Assembly (NCBI RefSeq): GCF_029945685.1
Contig: NZ_JAQSDA010000028.1
Span: 1 to 64,000 of the forward strand
Direction of reading: 5' to 3'
Length of the DNA stretch: 64,000 bases
From: Polaromonas sp.
GTDB taxonomy: Bacteria; Pseudomonadota; Gammaproteobacteria; Burkholderiales; Burkholderiaceae_C
Shown: positions 38,824 to 48,223 of the stretch, piece after piece
Layout of the letters: every line of letters starts with the position of its first letter
How positions within the stretch are numbered: position 1 is the stretch's first letter
Program-made: the position numbers and the translations under genes
The notes under the pieces: model-generated
Seen by the model: the letters and a program-made list of their open reading frames with translations, nothing else
Databases searched by the model: none
Told to the model about the DNA's origin: nothing

Positions 38824-40773
38824 TCAGGTTTTCTGCAGTGCCAAAACCCTGGCCCGGAGCATGTCCGGCTGCACCTGCGCGCCCGGAATGGCCGGTCCGG
38901 CATTCAGGCCGACCCGGCTCAGCAGGCCGCGGCGGAACGGCCGCACCATGGCGCCGCCTTGCTCGATACGGCTGAAGAAGGAACCCCAGAGATTGGTCAA
39001 GGCCATGGGAACGACGGACACGCTCAGCCCATCACGTCCGGCGTTCTCCAGGATCTTCATGATGCCGCCCTTGAAGGGTTGAAGCTCGCCGTCCCGGGTG
39101 ATGCCGCCTTCCGGGAAAATGGCCAGCAGGTCGCCGTTGCGCAGCACCTTGGCAGCCGCTTCGAAAGCTGCGTCATAAGCCGCCGGGTCCTGGTCGCGCG
39201 GCGCGATCGGGATTGCCCTGGCGAGCCGGAACAGCCAGCCGAACACCGGCATGTTGAAAATGCGGTGGTCCATGACGAAATAAATGGGGCGGGGGCTGGC
39301 CGCCATCAACAGCAGGGGGTCGATAAAACTCACATGGTTGCAGGTCAGCACGGCCGCGCCCTGCGCGGGAATGTTGTCGTCGCCCTTGACCTTGAATCGG
39401 TAAATGCAGCGCGAGGCGATCAGCGCGATAAAACGCAGCAGGTACTCCGGCACCAGCATGAAAATGTAAAACGCCACCACCGCATTGGCCAGGCCCACAA
39501 ACAGGAAGACCTGCGGAATGCTGAAGTCGGCCTTGAGCAGGGCGCCTGCAAGAACGGCGCTGACGATCATGAACAGCGCATTGAGAATGTTGTTGGAAGC
39601 GATGATGCGGGCGCGGTGGGTCGGCTGACTGCGCAGCTGGATCAGCGCATACATGGGCACGCTGTACAAACCGGCAAACAGGCTCAGCAGCGCCAGGTCG
39701 GCCATCACGCGCCAGTGCGCCGGCTGCGCCACAAAGGCAGCCAGGCCCATGATCGGTGAGGCCGGCAGTCCGCGCGAGGAGAAATACAGGTCGATCGCAA
39801 ACACGCTCATGCCGATGGCGCCGAGCGGCACCAGCCCGATCTCCACATGCCGGCGACTCAGCACCTCACACAGCAGCGATCCTGTGGCGATGCCTATCGA
39901 GAACACCACCAGCAGCAAGGAGGCCACCTGTTCGTTGCCGTGCATCACCTCCTTGGCAAAACTCGGAAACTGGCTCAGGAAGACGGCGCCGAAAAACCAC
40001 ATCCAGCTGATGCCCAGCATGGAGCGAAACACCACGATGTTGCCGTACGCGAGCCGCAGGTTGTGCCAGGTCTCCGTGAACGGGTTCCAGTTGATCGTCA
40101 AGCCAGGGTCGGTGGCGGGCGCCGAAGGAATGAACTGCGCCACCACTCGCCCCGCCACGGCCAGCAACACACAGGACAGCGCCACATACAGCGGACCCAC
40201 ACCCGGCACGGCCACCATCAGCCCGCCGACGATGTTGCCCAGCAAAATGGCGACAAACGTGCCCATCTCCACCATGCCGTTGCCGCCGGTCAACTCGCGC
40301 TCGTTCAGGGCCTGCGGCAGGTAGGCGAACTTGACCGGACCAAACAGCGTGGAATGCAGCCCCATCAAAAAGGTGCAGGTCAGCAGCAGCGGCACCTGCA
40401 GGTTCACCTCACTGCTGAGAAAACCGGCGGCTGCCACCCCCATGATCACGATTTCCAGGTTCTTCACGAAACGGATCACGCGCGTCTTTTCGTATTTGTC
40501 GGTGAGCTGCCCGCTGGTGGCCGAAAACAGCAGAAAGGGCAGGATGAACAGCGCGCCTATCACCAGCCCCGCCAAGGCGGGCGGCAACCAACTCACGCTG
40601 AGCTGGTAGGTCACCATCACGGTGAAGGCGAACTTGAACAGGTTGTCGTTGGCGGCACCCGAGAACTGGGTCCAGAAGAAGGGCGCGAAGCGGCGCTGGC
40701 TCAAGAGGGCGAACTGATCCGGATGCCCGTGCGGCGGCGGCGGGGCTACCTCAACGACTGTTTCGGCACGCAT
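38824..40773 (-). CDS. MFS transporter fused to phospholipid acyltransferase
   Basis: 649 residues from Met at 40773, which follows AGGAG. The first 400 residues are a 12-helix major-facilitator domain of the lysophospholipid-transporter type (SATSGQLTDKYEKTRVIRFV). The last 220 are a PlsC-type acyltransferase with the HX4D motif in TCNHVSFIDPLLLM and the phosphate-binding FPEGGITRDGELQPFKGG. This recalls the LplT and Aas pair of E. coli in one chain, without the acyl-ACP synthetase part. It probably flips a lysolipid inward and reacylates it. Confidence 0.88.
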   Translation of the reverse strand: MRAETVVEVAPPPPHGHPDQFALLSQRRFAPFFWTQFSGAANDNLFKFAFTVMVTYQLSVSWLPPALAGLVIGALFILPFLLFSATSGQLTDKYEKTRVIRFVKNLEIVIMGVAAAGFLSSEVNLQVPLLLTCTFLMGLHSTLFGPVKFAYLPQALNERELTGGNGMVEMGTFVAILLGNIVGGLMVAVPGVGPLYVALSCVLLAVAGRVVAQFIPSAPATDPGLTINWNPFTETWHNLRLAYGNIVVFRSMLGISWMWFFGAVFLSQFPSFAKEVMHGNEQVASLLLVVFSIGIATGSLLCEVLSRRHVEIGLVPLGAIGMSVFAIDLYFSSRGLPASPIMGLAAFVAQPAHWRVMADLALLSLFAGLYSVPMYALIQLRSQPTHRARIIASNNILNALFMIVSAVLAGALLKADFSIPQVFLFVGLANAVVAFYIFMLVPEYLLRFIALIASRCIYRFKVKGDDNIPAQGAAVLTCNHVSFIDPLLLMAASPRPIYFVMDHRIFNMPVFGWLFRLARAIPIAPRDQDPAAYDAAFEAAAKVLRNGDLLAIFPEGGITRDGELQPFKGGIMKILENAGRDGLSVSVVPMALTNLWGSFFSRIEQGGAMVRPFRRGLLSRVGLNAGPAIPGAQVQPDMLRARVLALQKT

Positions 40774-40968
40774 GGTGGACTGCTCCTGATTTTTTCGGCT
40801 GGTGATGCGACCCGCGCCCGGTTGCCGGTTTGTCGGTTTGTCGGTTTGCGCGCGCAAGGCTGAAGCGGATTCTGCCCTGCTTTTCATGACAGCTCCGCGG
40901 CAGCTCCCGCCCCGGCTGCGAACCGCCGGCAGGCAATGCGCGACCGGTGCCAGGCGAAGCCTGGATGC

Positions 40969-42252
40969 CTAGCCGTCCGCTGAAGTGAACACCGTCAGCA
41001 CGCCGGTGTAGCCATAGAGGTTGTGGCGCGCAATTTCGCCGCCCGCGAAAAAACCGACGAGCGGCACGTCGCCGAGGGCACGCCGCACAATCTGCAGCTC
41101 GGCACTGGGCGCGCCGAAGTGCGGGCCGCCGCGCCCGGCGCAGCTGATGTAGATGGCGCCCGCGATGCGCCGGGCCGGGTGCGGGGCCGATTCGGCCTCG
41201 GACGCGCTCAGCGCACTGGCGACTTCCAGCGTCAACTCTTCCGGCTCCAGTTCCTCGCGGATCTCGGCGCAGATACGCACCAGGTCGGCGCGCGCCGCCT
41301 CGGCGTTGCGTTCGCAAAAAGCCAGCCTCATGCCCGGGCTGGGCACCTCGGCAATGGCCACGCCCTGGCGCGCCGGGTCCAGGCCGATGATGTGACGCAC
41401 CAGCACATCGGCCCCGAACTGGCCCGGACGCCGGATCCGGCCATCCTGCAGGGCGGCGTCGGCGCTGCTCAGGCCGACCAGCGTGGTGCGCACTTTTTCG
41501 AGCGCCTCGCGCGGCGCATCGAGCGACACGCCGAGGTCGGCCAGCATCACCTCGAGTGCGCTCTCGCCGTCCAGTTCCGTCACCACATTGGCGTCGCAGG
41601 CGGTGATCTCATGCTCCGGCGAGACCGGCTGGCAGCCTTGCGTCACGCGGGACATCAGGCCGGCGCCCTGGGCAAAGGCCACCCCGCTCAGGCCGCCGCT
41701 GAACACGCCGCCGGCGGCGCCCTGCCCCTTCACATTGCCGCTGCCGCTGAGCGCAAACTGGACCGCCTTGCTGCGGCTCGACGCCAGCCCGCCAAACACA
41801 TAGCCGCTGCTGGTGCGCTGGGCCATCTCGGCGATCAGCTCGGCCACGTCGGGGGTGCCGGCGTCGGCATGCACCAGCGCGGTATGCGCCTGGAAATGGC
41901 TGGCGCCGGGCGGCGGCAGGGGCGACACGCCGGAAAACACGCGGTACTGGTCCGACGGCAGTTCGCACAGCATCACCGCCAGCGCGGGCTCGTCGAAATA
42001 CTCGACGTTGTTCGACGCGATGCCAATGCCGACCGTGCCCGCCCAGTCGGTGATTTCTGGCAGCTCGGCACCGAGGAAGTCCAGGATGTCCTGCGCCTGC
42101 GCGGTGTAGTGGTCGGTGATGTAAAGCAGGCCCAGACCCGGCGAGCTGGCATAACCATGCAGGACCATCTGCGCTCGCAGCTGGGCCAGCACCAGGCCGG
42201 CCGCCATGCGCCATTGCGGGTGGGTGGCGTGGCCGTAGGGGAAAAGTTTCAT
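40969..42252 (-). CDS. FIST-domain sensory protein
   Basis: 427 residues from ATG at 42252. It has FIST N- and C-terminal domains, a ligand-sensing module found in signal-transduction proteins. Typical segments are SSGYVFGGLASSRSKAVQFA (FIST_N) and ARRIAGAIYISCAGRGGPHF with VPLVGFFAGGEIARHNLYGY (FIST_C). There is no attached kinase or GGDEF output domain, so it must act through a partner or bind a small ligand such as an amino acid on its own. Frames further upstream are not supported. Confidence 0.88.
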   Translation of the reverse strand: MKLFPYGHATHPQWRMAAGLVLAQLRAQMVLHGYASSPGLGLLYITDHYTAQAQDILDFLGAELPEITDWAGTVGIGIASNNVEYFDEPALAVMLCELPSDQYRVFSGVSPLPPPGASHFQAHTALVHADAGTPDVAELIAEMAQRTSSGYVFGGLASSRSKAVQFALSGSGNVKGQGAAGGVFSGGLSGVAFAQGAGLMSRVTQGCQPVSPEHEITACDANVVTELDGESALEVMLADLGVSLDAPREALEKVRTTLVGLSSADAALQDGRIRRPGQFGADVLVRHIIGLDPARQGVAIAEVPSPGMRLAFCERNAEAARADLVRICAEIREELEPEELTLEVASALSASEAESAPHPARRIAGAIYISCAGRGGPHFGAPSAELQIVRRALGDVPLVGFFAGGEIARHNLYGYTGVLTVFTSADG

Positions 42253-42298
42253 GGGCTTATCAGGACAGGTCAGGACAGGTTGGCACTGGCGAGCCGCC

Positions 42299-42940
42299 TC
42301 ACCACTTGGGCGGCAGTCGCTCTCCGGGAAGCACATCGTAAGGCGAGGCCCAGCCAGGCAGCCCGCGCAGGCGCGCAAGCCATGCCTCGATGTGAGGGTA
42401 TCGCCCGGCGACCTCATAGCCGCTTTCCTCCAGCGGGTAAAAAAGGTAACCGGACAGCGAGAAGTCGGCGATGGTGGCCGCCCCGCCGACCATCCACTCG
42501 CGTGTGGCCAGATGTTTGTCGACGATGGCAAAGGCGGCGTCCATCCGCGCGCGCAGCCAGGCCATCACGGCCGGGTCGGGCGTGGCGGGGCCGAAGGCCT
42601 TCATGAAGCGGTAGGTGGCGAAGTAACTGGTGAACTTGTGGTTGTCGAAAAACAGCCAGCGCAGCACCTCCAGCCGGTCGTCTTCCGTGGCGCCGTCATA
42701 CGCGCCGTGTTTTTTCGCGAGGTAGCCCAGGATGACGCCTGACTGCGTGAGGCGGCGCGTGCCGTCCTCCAGTACCGGCGCCTCGCCCATCTCGTTGGTC
42801 TGCTCCCGCCAGGGCCCGGTGCGCGTGACACCTTTCATGAAGTCCACAAAAACCGGCTCCCAGGAATGGCCCAGGGCGCGCAGCAGGAAAGCCACTTTGA
42901 AGGTGTTGCCCGACTGGCAAAAACCATGAAGACGGTACAT
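42299..42940 (-). CDS. Glutathione S-transferase family protein
   Basis: 213 residues from Met at 42940 (MYRLHGFCQSGNTFKVAFLL). The N-terminal thioredoxin-like domain has GEAPVLEDGTRRLTQSGVIL, where the cis-Pro and the QS pair bind glutathione; the C-terminal helical domain ends near WLARLRGLPGWASPYDVLPG. Substrate unknown. It lies 46 bp upstream of the FIST gene on the same strand. Confidence 0.9.
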   Translation of the reverse strand: MYRLHGFCQSGNTFKVAFLLRALGHSWEPVFVDFMKGVTRTGPWREQTNEMGEAPVLEDGTRRLTQSGVILGYLAKKHGAYDGATEDDRLEVLRWLFFDNHKFTSYFATYRFMKAFGPATPDPAVMAWLRARMDAAFAIVDKHLATREWMVGGAATIADFSLSGYLFYPLEESGYEVAGRYPHIEAWLARLRGLPGWASPYDVLPGERLPPKW

Positions 42941-43000
42941 GGGAACGCTTTCTCGCTTTCTTTCAGGTGACTGCCAGCCGGCCACCGGCGCGGCAGGGTT

Positions 43001-43840
43001 TCAACGCGTGGTCTTGCGCACCGGCGCCTTGGCTTTCGGCTTGGGTTTGGCGCGCGCCGCGGTTTTGGCCGCCGCCGGAGTGGGCCAGGCCTGGCTGCTG
43101 CGCAACGCGCTGTCCATCGCCGAGCGGGCGCCCCGCGCCACGGTCTGGCCTGCGGAACTGGCCATGCCCTTGGCCAGGTCGGTGGCCATGCCGGTGGCGG
43201 TTTTCATCGCATCCCTGGCCAGCCCGGTGGCCATGTTTTTCGTCGTGCTCATGGCGGTTTTTTTGGCGGCGTCCTGCATGGCCGTGGTGGCGATGTGCTG
43301 GAACTGCTGGGTCAGCGCGCCCCACCACTGCATGGGGTCGACCACGCCAGGCGCCGGCGCAGCGGCTTTTTCAGCTTTGGGCCTCGTGGCTTTGGCCTTC
43401 GCGGCCGTCTCACTGTTCTGATAACTGGTAGGGGGGACTTCCAGCCCCGAGAACGTCTTGGCCTTGCCGGCCACTTTCTGCACCCCGCTCGCCACCGTAT
43501 CGGCGACCTTGAGCTTGAAGGCGTTGGCCACATCGCCCATGTTGAAATTCATGCCCTTGAGCGTGGCCAGGGTCATCTTCTGCACTTCCAGCGCCTGGAT
43601 GGTGGCCTTGAGCGCCATGGCGTTCTGGTCCAGCCAGAACTGGACGGCCTTGAGCTCCTCGATGCGTTTGTCGAGCTCCTCGACATTGAGCGTCGGCGCA
43701 ACCCAGTTGCCCAGGTTGGGCAGCTGGGGAATGCTTTGCGACGCGCTGCCGGCCGCCTGCTTGGCAAGGTTCTGCAGGAAATCAAAGCCCGGGACCAGTT
43801 TGCCGAACCCGGCAAAAGAAGGGTTGTCTGCGTCGCTCAT
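43001..43840 (-). CDS. phaM: PhaM-type polyhydroxyalkanoate granule regulator
   Basis: 279 residues from Met at 43840. The N-terminal half resembles PhaM of Ralstonia (VPGFDFLQNLAKQAAGSASQ; NWVAPTLNVEELDKRIEELK; ATIQALEVQKMTLATLKGMN), the protein that activates PHA synthase and ties granules to DNA. The C terminus is Lys/Ala/Pro-rich (AKPKPKAKAPVRKTTR), fitting DNA binding. No other pha gene is in the window. Confidence 0.85.
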   Translation of the reverse strand: MSDADNPSFAGFGKLVPGFDFLQNLAKQAAGSASQSIPQLPNLGNWVAPTLNVEELDKRIEELKAVQFWLDQNAMALKATIQALEVQKMTLATLKGMNFNMGDVANAFKLKVADTVASGVQKVAGKAKTFSGLEVPPTSYQNSETAAKAKATRPKAEKAAAPAPGVVDPMQWWGALTQQFQHIATTAMQDAAKKTAMSTTKNMATGLARDAMKTATGMATDLAKGMASSAGQTVARGARSAMDSALRSSQAWPTPAAAKTAARAKPKPKAKAPVRKTTR

Positions 43841-44018
43841 GGTTGTCTCCTGATGTTGTAGGAAGTGCCCGAAGTCCTGCGGCATTGCACTGACTTGCGG
43901 TTCAAGGTGCTTTCATTGTGCAGGGTCGGGGCGGCGCGTCAACCCGTTTTTTCTGCCCCCAGCCGGCGCCTCGCATCCACCCGGGTCACCTGCCCCGCCT
44001 TGCCGCCGCAGCCAAAGC

Positions 44019-44080
44019 TTCAATAAAAATCAGCCGCGAGCCCTTGCCTGACATGCGCAAGCAGCTACTGATTCAATAGC
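44019..44080 (-). repeat. 62-nt dispersed repeat, copy after the enoyl-CoA hydratase
   Basis: On the minus strand it begins GCTATTGAATCAGTAGCTGC and ends TTTTTATTGAA, nearly matching both ends of the copy at 36229. It starts three bases past the stop codon of the hydratase gene. Confidence 0.8.
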
Positions 44081-44083
44081 AAA

Positions 44084-44905
44084 TCAGGGTTTGGCGCCAT
44101 AGGATGGTGGTCGGCGCTCACGCAGACTGGCCACACCTTCGCGCACGTCGGGGCCGGCAAAACCCATGAACTCCAGCGCCAGCGATGCGTCGAAAGCCGG
44201 GCCGGCCTGGCGCAGCCAGTTGTTGAGTGCGTACTTGGTCCAGCTGATGGCGGTTTGCGAGCCGGCGGCCAGACGGTCGGCGACCTCATAGGCCTTGGTC
44301 AACAGCTCGTTTTCGTCGACGGCCAGGGAAACCAGTCCGATGCGCTCGGCCTCCTCGCCGCTGATCGGCTCACACAGCATCAGGTAGTACTTGGCCTTGG
44401 CCATGCCGCACAGCAGGGGCCAGATGATGGCCGCGTGGTCGCCGGCAGCCACACCCAGGCGCGTGTGGCCGTCCACGATCTTGGCGCTTCTGGCGGCAAT
44501 CGAAATGTCGGCCAGCAGGCCCGCCACCAGACCGGCGCCGACCGCTGGCCCGTGCAGCGCGCTGACGATGGGCTTGTCGCAGTTGATGACGTTGTAGACC
44601 AGGTCGCGCGCTTCTTTCCAGACGCGGGTGCGGGTGGCAAAGTCGTCGGCCATGTCCTGCACCAGCGCCAGGTCGCCGCCGCCGGAAAAACCCAGGCCTT
44701 CGCCGCGCAATACGGCGCAGCGCACCGAGTCGTCGCTGCCCACGTCGCGCCAGATCTGCGCGAGCTCCCGGTGTCCGTCGTGGCCGGCCGTCGGCAATTT
44801 GCCGTTGAGGGCCTTCATCTGGATGTCCAGCACCGCTCCGCCGGCACCGCGGCGGGTGATGTGAAGGGTCTGGTAGGCGCTGTAATCCATCGTCTGGGCA
44901 GTCAT
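44084..44905 (-). CDS. Enoyl-CoA hydratase/isomerase family protein
   Basis: 273 residues from ATG at 44905 ([20 protein letters not shown]), which follows GGAGA. Crotonase fold: the oxyanion-hole segment is [20 protein letters not shown], then [20 protein letters not shown] and [20 protein letters not shown]. The two usual catalytic Glu positions are not evident (AGDHAA in the second), so the reaction may differ from hydration. The upstream extension of the frame is rejected because a ribosome site marks this start. Confidence 0.85.
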   Translation of the reverse strand: MTAQTMDYSAYQTLHITRRGAGGAVLDIQMKALNGKLPTAGHDGHRELAQIWRDVGSDDSVRCAVLRGEGLGFSGGGDLALVQDMADDFATRTRVWKEARDLVYNVINCDKPIVSALHGPAVGAGLVAGLLADISIAARSAKIVDGHTRLGVAAGDHAAIIWPLLCGMAKAKYYLMLCEPISGEEAERIGLVSLAVDENELLTKAYEVADRLAAGSQTAISWTKYALNNWLRQAGPAFDASLALEFMGFAGPDVREGVASLRERRPPSYGAKP

Positions 44906-45046
44906 GGTGTCTCCGTCAGGTGGCAAAAAGGAATCCCTGAATTGTGCCCCGCACAGATCAGGCGCCGACCGCTTGACCTTCATCAACCGGGGCCATGACG
45001 CCATGGCGCATGATGGACATGAGTACCAGACAAGAAGGAACACCCC

Positions 45047-45415
45047 ATGGACAAACAACACAGCGCACCCTATCAACAGCAATTGCTGGACATGCGCGTC
45101 GCCCTGCTCGCACAGATCTCGGCGCAGCGTGGCGGAACCGTCAGCCGCGCTGATGCCGCCGCCGACCATTTCGGCCAGCCGGAGGACTCGCGTGCCCAGG
45201 TGGCCACCGAACGTGAACTCGAATTCGCCCTGGGCGAGCGCGAAACAGCCGAGCTCACTGCAATCGACGCGGCACTGGCCCGCTTCGAAGCCGGAACCTA
45301 CGGTTTATGCACCGACTGCGGCGTGACCATTCCTGCCGCCAGGCTGCAGGCCAGCCCCGAAGCCTGGCGCTGCATCGCCTGCCAGGAAAAGGCAGAGCAA
45401 ACGCGTCCTGCCTGA
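45047..45415 (+). CDS. TraR/DksA-family zinc-finger protein
   Basis: 122 residues. An N-terminal helical region leads to the zinc finger [25 protein letters not shown] (Cys pairs CTDC and CIAC). It is shorter than DksA (151 residues in E. coli) and lacks its long coiled-coil tip with the conserved Asp pair, so it is a DksA-like accessory protein and need not act with ppGpp on RNA polymerase. It is followed by another small cytosolic protein gene 44 bp later. Confidence 0.85.
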   Translation: MDKQHSAPYQQQLLDMRVALLAQISAQRGGTVSRADAAADHFGQPEDSRAQVATERELEFALGERETAELTAIDAALARFEAGTYGLCTDCGVTIPAARLQASPEAWRCIACQEKAEQTRPA

Positions 45416-45459
45416 CCCCCCTTTTCTTTCTTTACCCCTCTTTTTCTACAAAGGATTTC

Positions 45460-45834
45460 ATGAGTACTTTTCACGCCGTTGTCTGGATCGACCAGTCCGA
45501 AGCCCACGTGGTGATGTTTGACCGCGAACACATGGAAGCCCAGCGCATCAAGTCACGCACACACCACAAACACCAGGGCAAGGCCGACGACAGCGCCGCC
45601 TTTTTTGCCGATGTCGCCCGGGCACTGAACGGCACGCATGAAGTGCTGCTCACCGGCCCCGGCCTGGTGCGCAACCAGTTCCGCGACTGGTGCAGCAGCC
45701 ACCTGCCGGCCGTGGCCGACGCTGTGGTGGACTCGGTGGCCGCCGACCATCCGAGCGACGCCCAGCTGGTCGCGCTGGCCCGACAGTACTTCAAGAAGTT
45801 CGACAACATGGCGGCCGATCCTTCGACCGTCTGA
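45460..45834 (+). CDS. Small protein of the 'translational machinery protein' family
   Basis: 124 residues from ATG at 45460 (AAGGA upstream). MSTFHAVVWIDQSEAHVVMF and EVLLTGPGLVRNQFRDWCSS resemble a family usually named 'translational machinery protein', related to the eRF1/Pelota domain fold. That name is from annotation habit; the biochemical role is not known to me. Confidence 0.65.
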   Translation: MSTFHAVVWIDQSEAHVVMFDREHMEAQRIKSRTHHKHQGKADDSAAFFADVARALNGTHEVLLTGPGLVRNQFRDWCSSHLPAVADAVVDSVAADHPSDAQLVALARQYFKKFDNMAADPSTV

Positions 45835-45894
45835 GCTGCGGATTTTTTCGCCGGGACAGCAACCGGCGGCGCACAGGCTGCTATCCTTGACCGG

Positions 45895-46308
45895 ATGCGC
45901 AGCCTGTTTCATTTCGCCTTCAATGTCACCGATCTCGACGAGGCCCGCCGTTTTTACGGCGGCGTGCTCGGTTGCGCCGAAGGCCGCAGTACCGAGAGCT
46001 GGGTCGATTTCGACTTCATGGGCCATCAGCTCTCGCTGCACCTGGGCCAGCCGTTCAAGACCGAGCGCACCGGCCATGTCGGCGACACGCTGGTGCCCAT
46101 GCCGCATTTCGGGCTGGTCCTGGCGCTGCCCGACTGGCAGGCCATGGCCGGGCGCCTGCAGGCCGCCGGCACCGACTTCCTGTTCGCGCCTCAAGTGCGT
46201 TTTGAAGGCCAGCCGGGCGAGCAGTGGACCATGTTTTTCTGCGACCCTTTCGGCAACCCGCTGGAGATCAAGGGTTTCCGCGACCTGGACGCGATTTACG
46301 CGTCATGA
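45895..46308 (+). CDS. VOC (glyoxalase/dioxygenase) family protein
   Basis: 137 residues with two beta-alpha-beta-beta-beta modules. FHFAFNVTDLDEARRFYGGV gives the first metal-ligand His, and FFCDPFGNPLEIKGFRDL is the typical closing motif with its Glu. TATCCT then seven bases precede the ATG without a ribosome site. Substrate not predictable. Confidence 0.85.
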   Translation: MRSLFHFAFNVTDLDEARRFYGGVLGCAEGRSTESWVDFDFMGHQLSLHLGQPFKTERTGHVGDTLVPMPHFGLVLALPDWQAMAGRLQAAGTDFLFAPQVRFEGQPGEQWTMFFCDPFGNPLEIKGFRDLDAIYAS

Positions 46309-46467
46309 GGAGGGGCCGGTGAGCACGCCACCGCGCAGCGGGCTATCGGGTGACCTCTTCACTCAAGCAGGGACCGGCTTTGCCGGACCGCAGGCGCAGC
46401 GCCCCTTTCCCCGTGCAAGGGGCAGCGAGCGGCCGCAGGCTCGCAGTGAGTGAGCGTGGGGGCTGAC

Positions 46468-47073
46468 ATGAATTACACCTTTGCCTCGGCCACCATTTTG
46501 CTGCTCCTGATCACTGATCCGCTGGGCAACATCCCGATTTTTGCCAACGCGCTGCGTCACGTCGCGCCCGAGCGCCGCGCCTTTGTGATCCTGCGCGAGG
46601 TGCTGATCGCCTTTTTGCTGCTGCTGGCCTTCATGTTTGTCGGCGACCGCTTCCTGCGCCTGATGAACCTCAGCGAACTCTCGCTGCAGATCGCCGGCGC
46701 CGTCATCCTGTTCCTGATCGCCTTGCGCATGATTTTCCCCGGCGGCCACCCGGAAGCAGAGCCGCTGCAGGGTGAACCCCTGATCGTGCCGCTGGCGATT
46801 CCCGCGCTGGCCGGGCCTTCGGCGCTGGCCACCGTGCTGCTGCTGGTCTCGCAGGCACCGGCCCGGCGCATGGAGTGGGTGGCGGCCCTGTGCGTCACCA
46901 TGGCGGTGTGCGCTGTGGTCCTGGTGCTGGCCGAACGCATCCAGCGGATGCTGGGCGACCGTCTGCTGACGGCCTTCGAGCGACTGATGGGCCTGATCCT
47001 GGTGGCGATCTCGGTCGAGATGCTGCTGCGCGGCATCCAGCTGTTCATCACGCAGACGCGCGCTGCGGTCTGA
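46468..47073 (+). CDS. MarC family integral membrane protein
   Basis: 201 residues from ATG at 46468 (MNYTFASATILLLLITDPLG), six membrane helices. The start TDPLGNIPIF and the middle VPLAIPALAGPSALATVLLL are MarC/YhgN signatures. Despite the name the family has no proven antibiotic role; amino-acid or small-solute transport has been suggested. It converges on the FAH-type gene with a small GC hairpin between. Confidence 0.88.
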   Translation: MNYTFASATILLLLITDPLGNIPIFANALRHVAPERRAFVILREVLIAFLLLLAFMFVGDRFLRLMNLSELSLQIAGAVILFLIALRMIFPGGHPEAEPLQGEPLIVPLAIPALAGPSALATVLLLVSQAPARRMEWVAALCVTMAVCAVVLVLAERIQRMLGDRLLTAFERLMGLILVAISVEMLLRGIQLFITQTRAAV

Positions 47074-47093
47074 GGGGCGCGCAGCCCCGCCCC

Positions 47094-48110
47094 TTATTTG
47101 GCCGGTGTCGCCGGCACGATCTTCTGGTCGATCGCGCCGAAAATCAGCTCGCCGTCCTTTCCCTTCATTTCAATGCGGATGGTGTCGCCGTACTTCATGA
47201 AAGCCGTCGAGGGCTTGCCGTCCTGGATGGTTTCGATGGCGCGCTTTTCGGCGATACAGCTGTAGCCCTTGGGCCAGTCGGTCTTGCCCTTGACCTCGAC
47301 ACCCTTGTTGCTGACGGTGCCAGAGCCGATGATGGAGCCGGCGCGCACATTGCGCGTCTTGCAGATGTGGGCGATCAACTGGCCGAAGTGGAAGGTCATC
47401 TCCGGACCGGCGTCGCACATGCCGACCTTGCGCCCGTTCCAGGTGCTCTGCACGGTCAGGTTCAGGCGGCCATGGTCCCAGGCGTCGCCGAGTTCGTCCA
47501 GCGTGACCGCCACCGGGCTGAAGGCCGTGGCCGGCTTGCTCTGGAAAAACCCAAAGCCCTTGGCGAGTTCGTTGGGGATCAGGTTGCGCAGGCTGACGTC
47601 GTTGGCCAGCATCACCAGGCGTATGCCTTCGAGCGCCTGCTCGGGCGTGCTGGTCATGGGCACGTCGCCGGTGATGACCGCGACCTCGGCTTCAAAGTCG
47701 ATGCCGTAGTCCTCGCTGGGGCAGACCACGTCGTCGCAGGGGCCGATGAAGTCGTCGCTGCCGCCCTGGTACATCAGCGGGTCCTTGTAGAAACTGTCGG
47801 GCACCTCGGAGTCACGCGCCTTGCGCACCAGCTCCACATGGTTGATGTAGGCCGAGCCGTCAGCCCACTGGTAGGCGCGCGGCAGCGGTGCCATGCAGCG
47901 CGCCGGCTCGAACGGAAACGCGTGGCGCGCCTTGCCGTTGTTCAGCGTCTCGTACAGGTCCTGCAATTGCGGGGCGAGGAAGTTCCAGTCGTCGAGCACC
48001 TGCTGCAATCTGGTGGCGATGCCCGTCGCATAATGGGCCGTCGACAGGTCGCGCGAGACGACCACCAGCTGGCCGTCACGGGAGCCGTCTTTGTAGGTTG
48101 CGAGCTTCAT
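47094..48110 (-). CDS. Fumarylacetoacetate hydrolase family protein
   Basis: 338 residues. The metal-binding site is visible (PSEDYGIDFEAEVAVITGDV), and YINHVELVRKARDSEVPDSF with ARNVRAGSIIGSGTVSNKGV-like segments fit the FAH C-terminal domain. It cleaves a C-C bond in an acyl-pyruvate type substrate, as in tyrosine or other aromatic degradation. AAGGA precedes the ATG. The divergent iclR-type gene is a likely regulator. Confidence 0.9.
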   Translation of the reverse strand: MKLATYKDGSRDGQLVVVSRDLSTAHYATGIATRLQQVLDDWNFLAPQLQDLYETLNNGKARHAFPFEPARCMAPLPRAYQWADGSAYINHVELVRKARDSEVPDSFYKDPLMYQGGSDDFIGPCDDVVCPSEDYGIDFEAEVAVITGDVPMTSTPEQALEGIRLVMLANDVSLRNLIPNELAKGFGFFQSKPATAFSPVAVTLDELGDAWDHGRLNLTVQSTWNGRKVGMCDAGPEMTFHFGQLIAHICKTRNVRAGSIIGSGTVSNKGVEVKGKTDWPKGYSCIAEKRAIETIQDGKPSTAFMKYGDTIRIEMKGKDGELIFGAIDQKIVPATPAK

Positions 48111-48223
48111 GGGGTTCCTTAGGAGAAGGTGGGATGCACGGCGACGGATCGCGGCAAGAAATTGGAGTTACGATAAGTGAAATCAATTTACCTAAATGTA
48201 ATTTTCAATTTTAGTCGAATTCC
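48111..48223. promoter_or_regulatory. Divergent control region between FAH and IclR genes
   Basis: An AT-rich 50-base stretch, unlike its GC-rich surroundings, contains the imperfect inverted repeat AATTTAC-N6-GTAATTT near 48186-48206. IclR proteins often bind such AT-rich dyads between themselves and their target, so this is a candidate operator. Confidence 0.4.

Noticed and set aside
46309-46467. GC-rich hairpins (CCCCTT/AAGGGG and neighbours) before marC as a regulatory RNA
   Set aside because: Short arms and no conserved pattern visible; could be an eroded intergenic repeat, but nothing supports a function.
47074-47088. GGGGC/GCCCC hairpin between marC and the FAH gene as a terminator
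   Set aside because: Five-base stem and no U tract on either strand; too weak to call.
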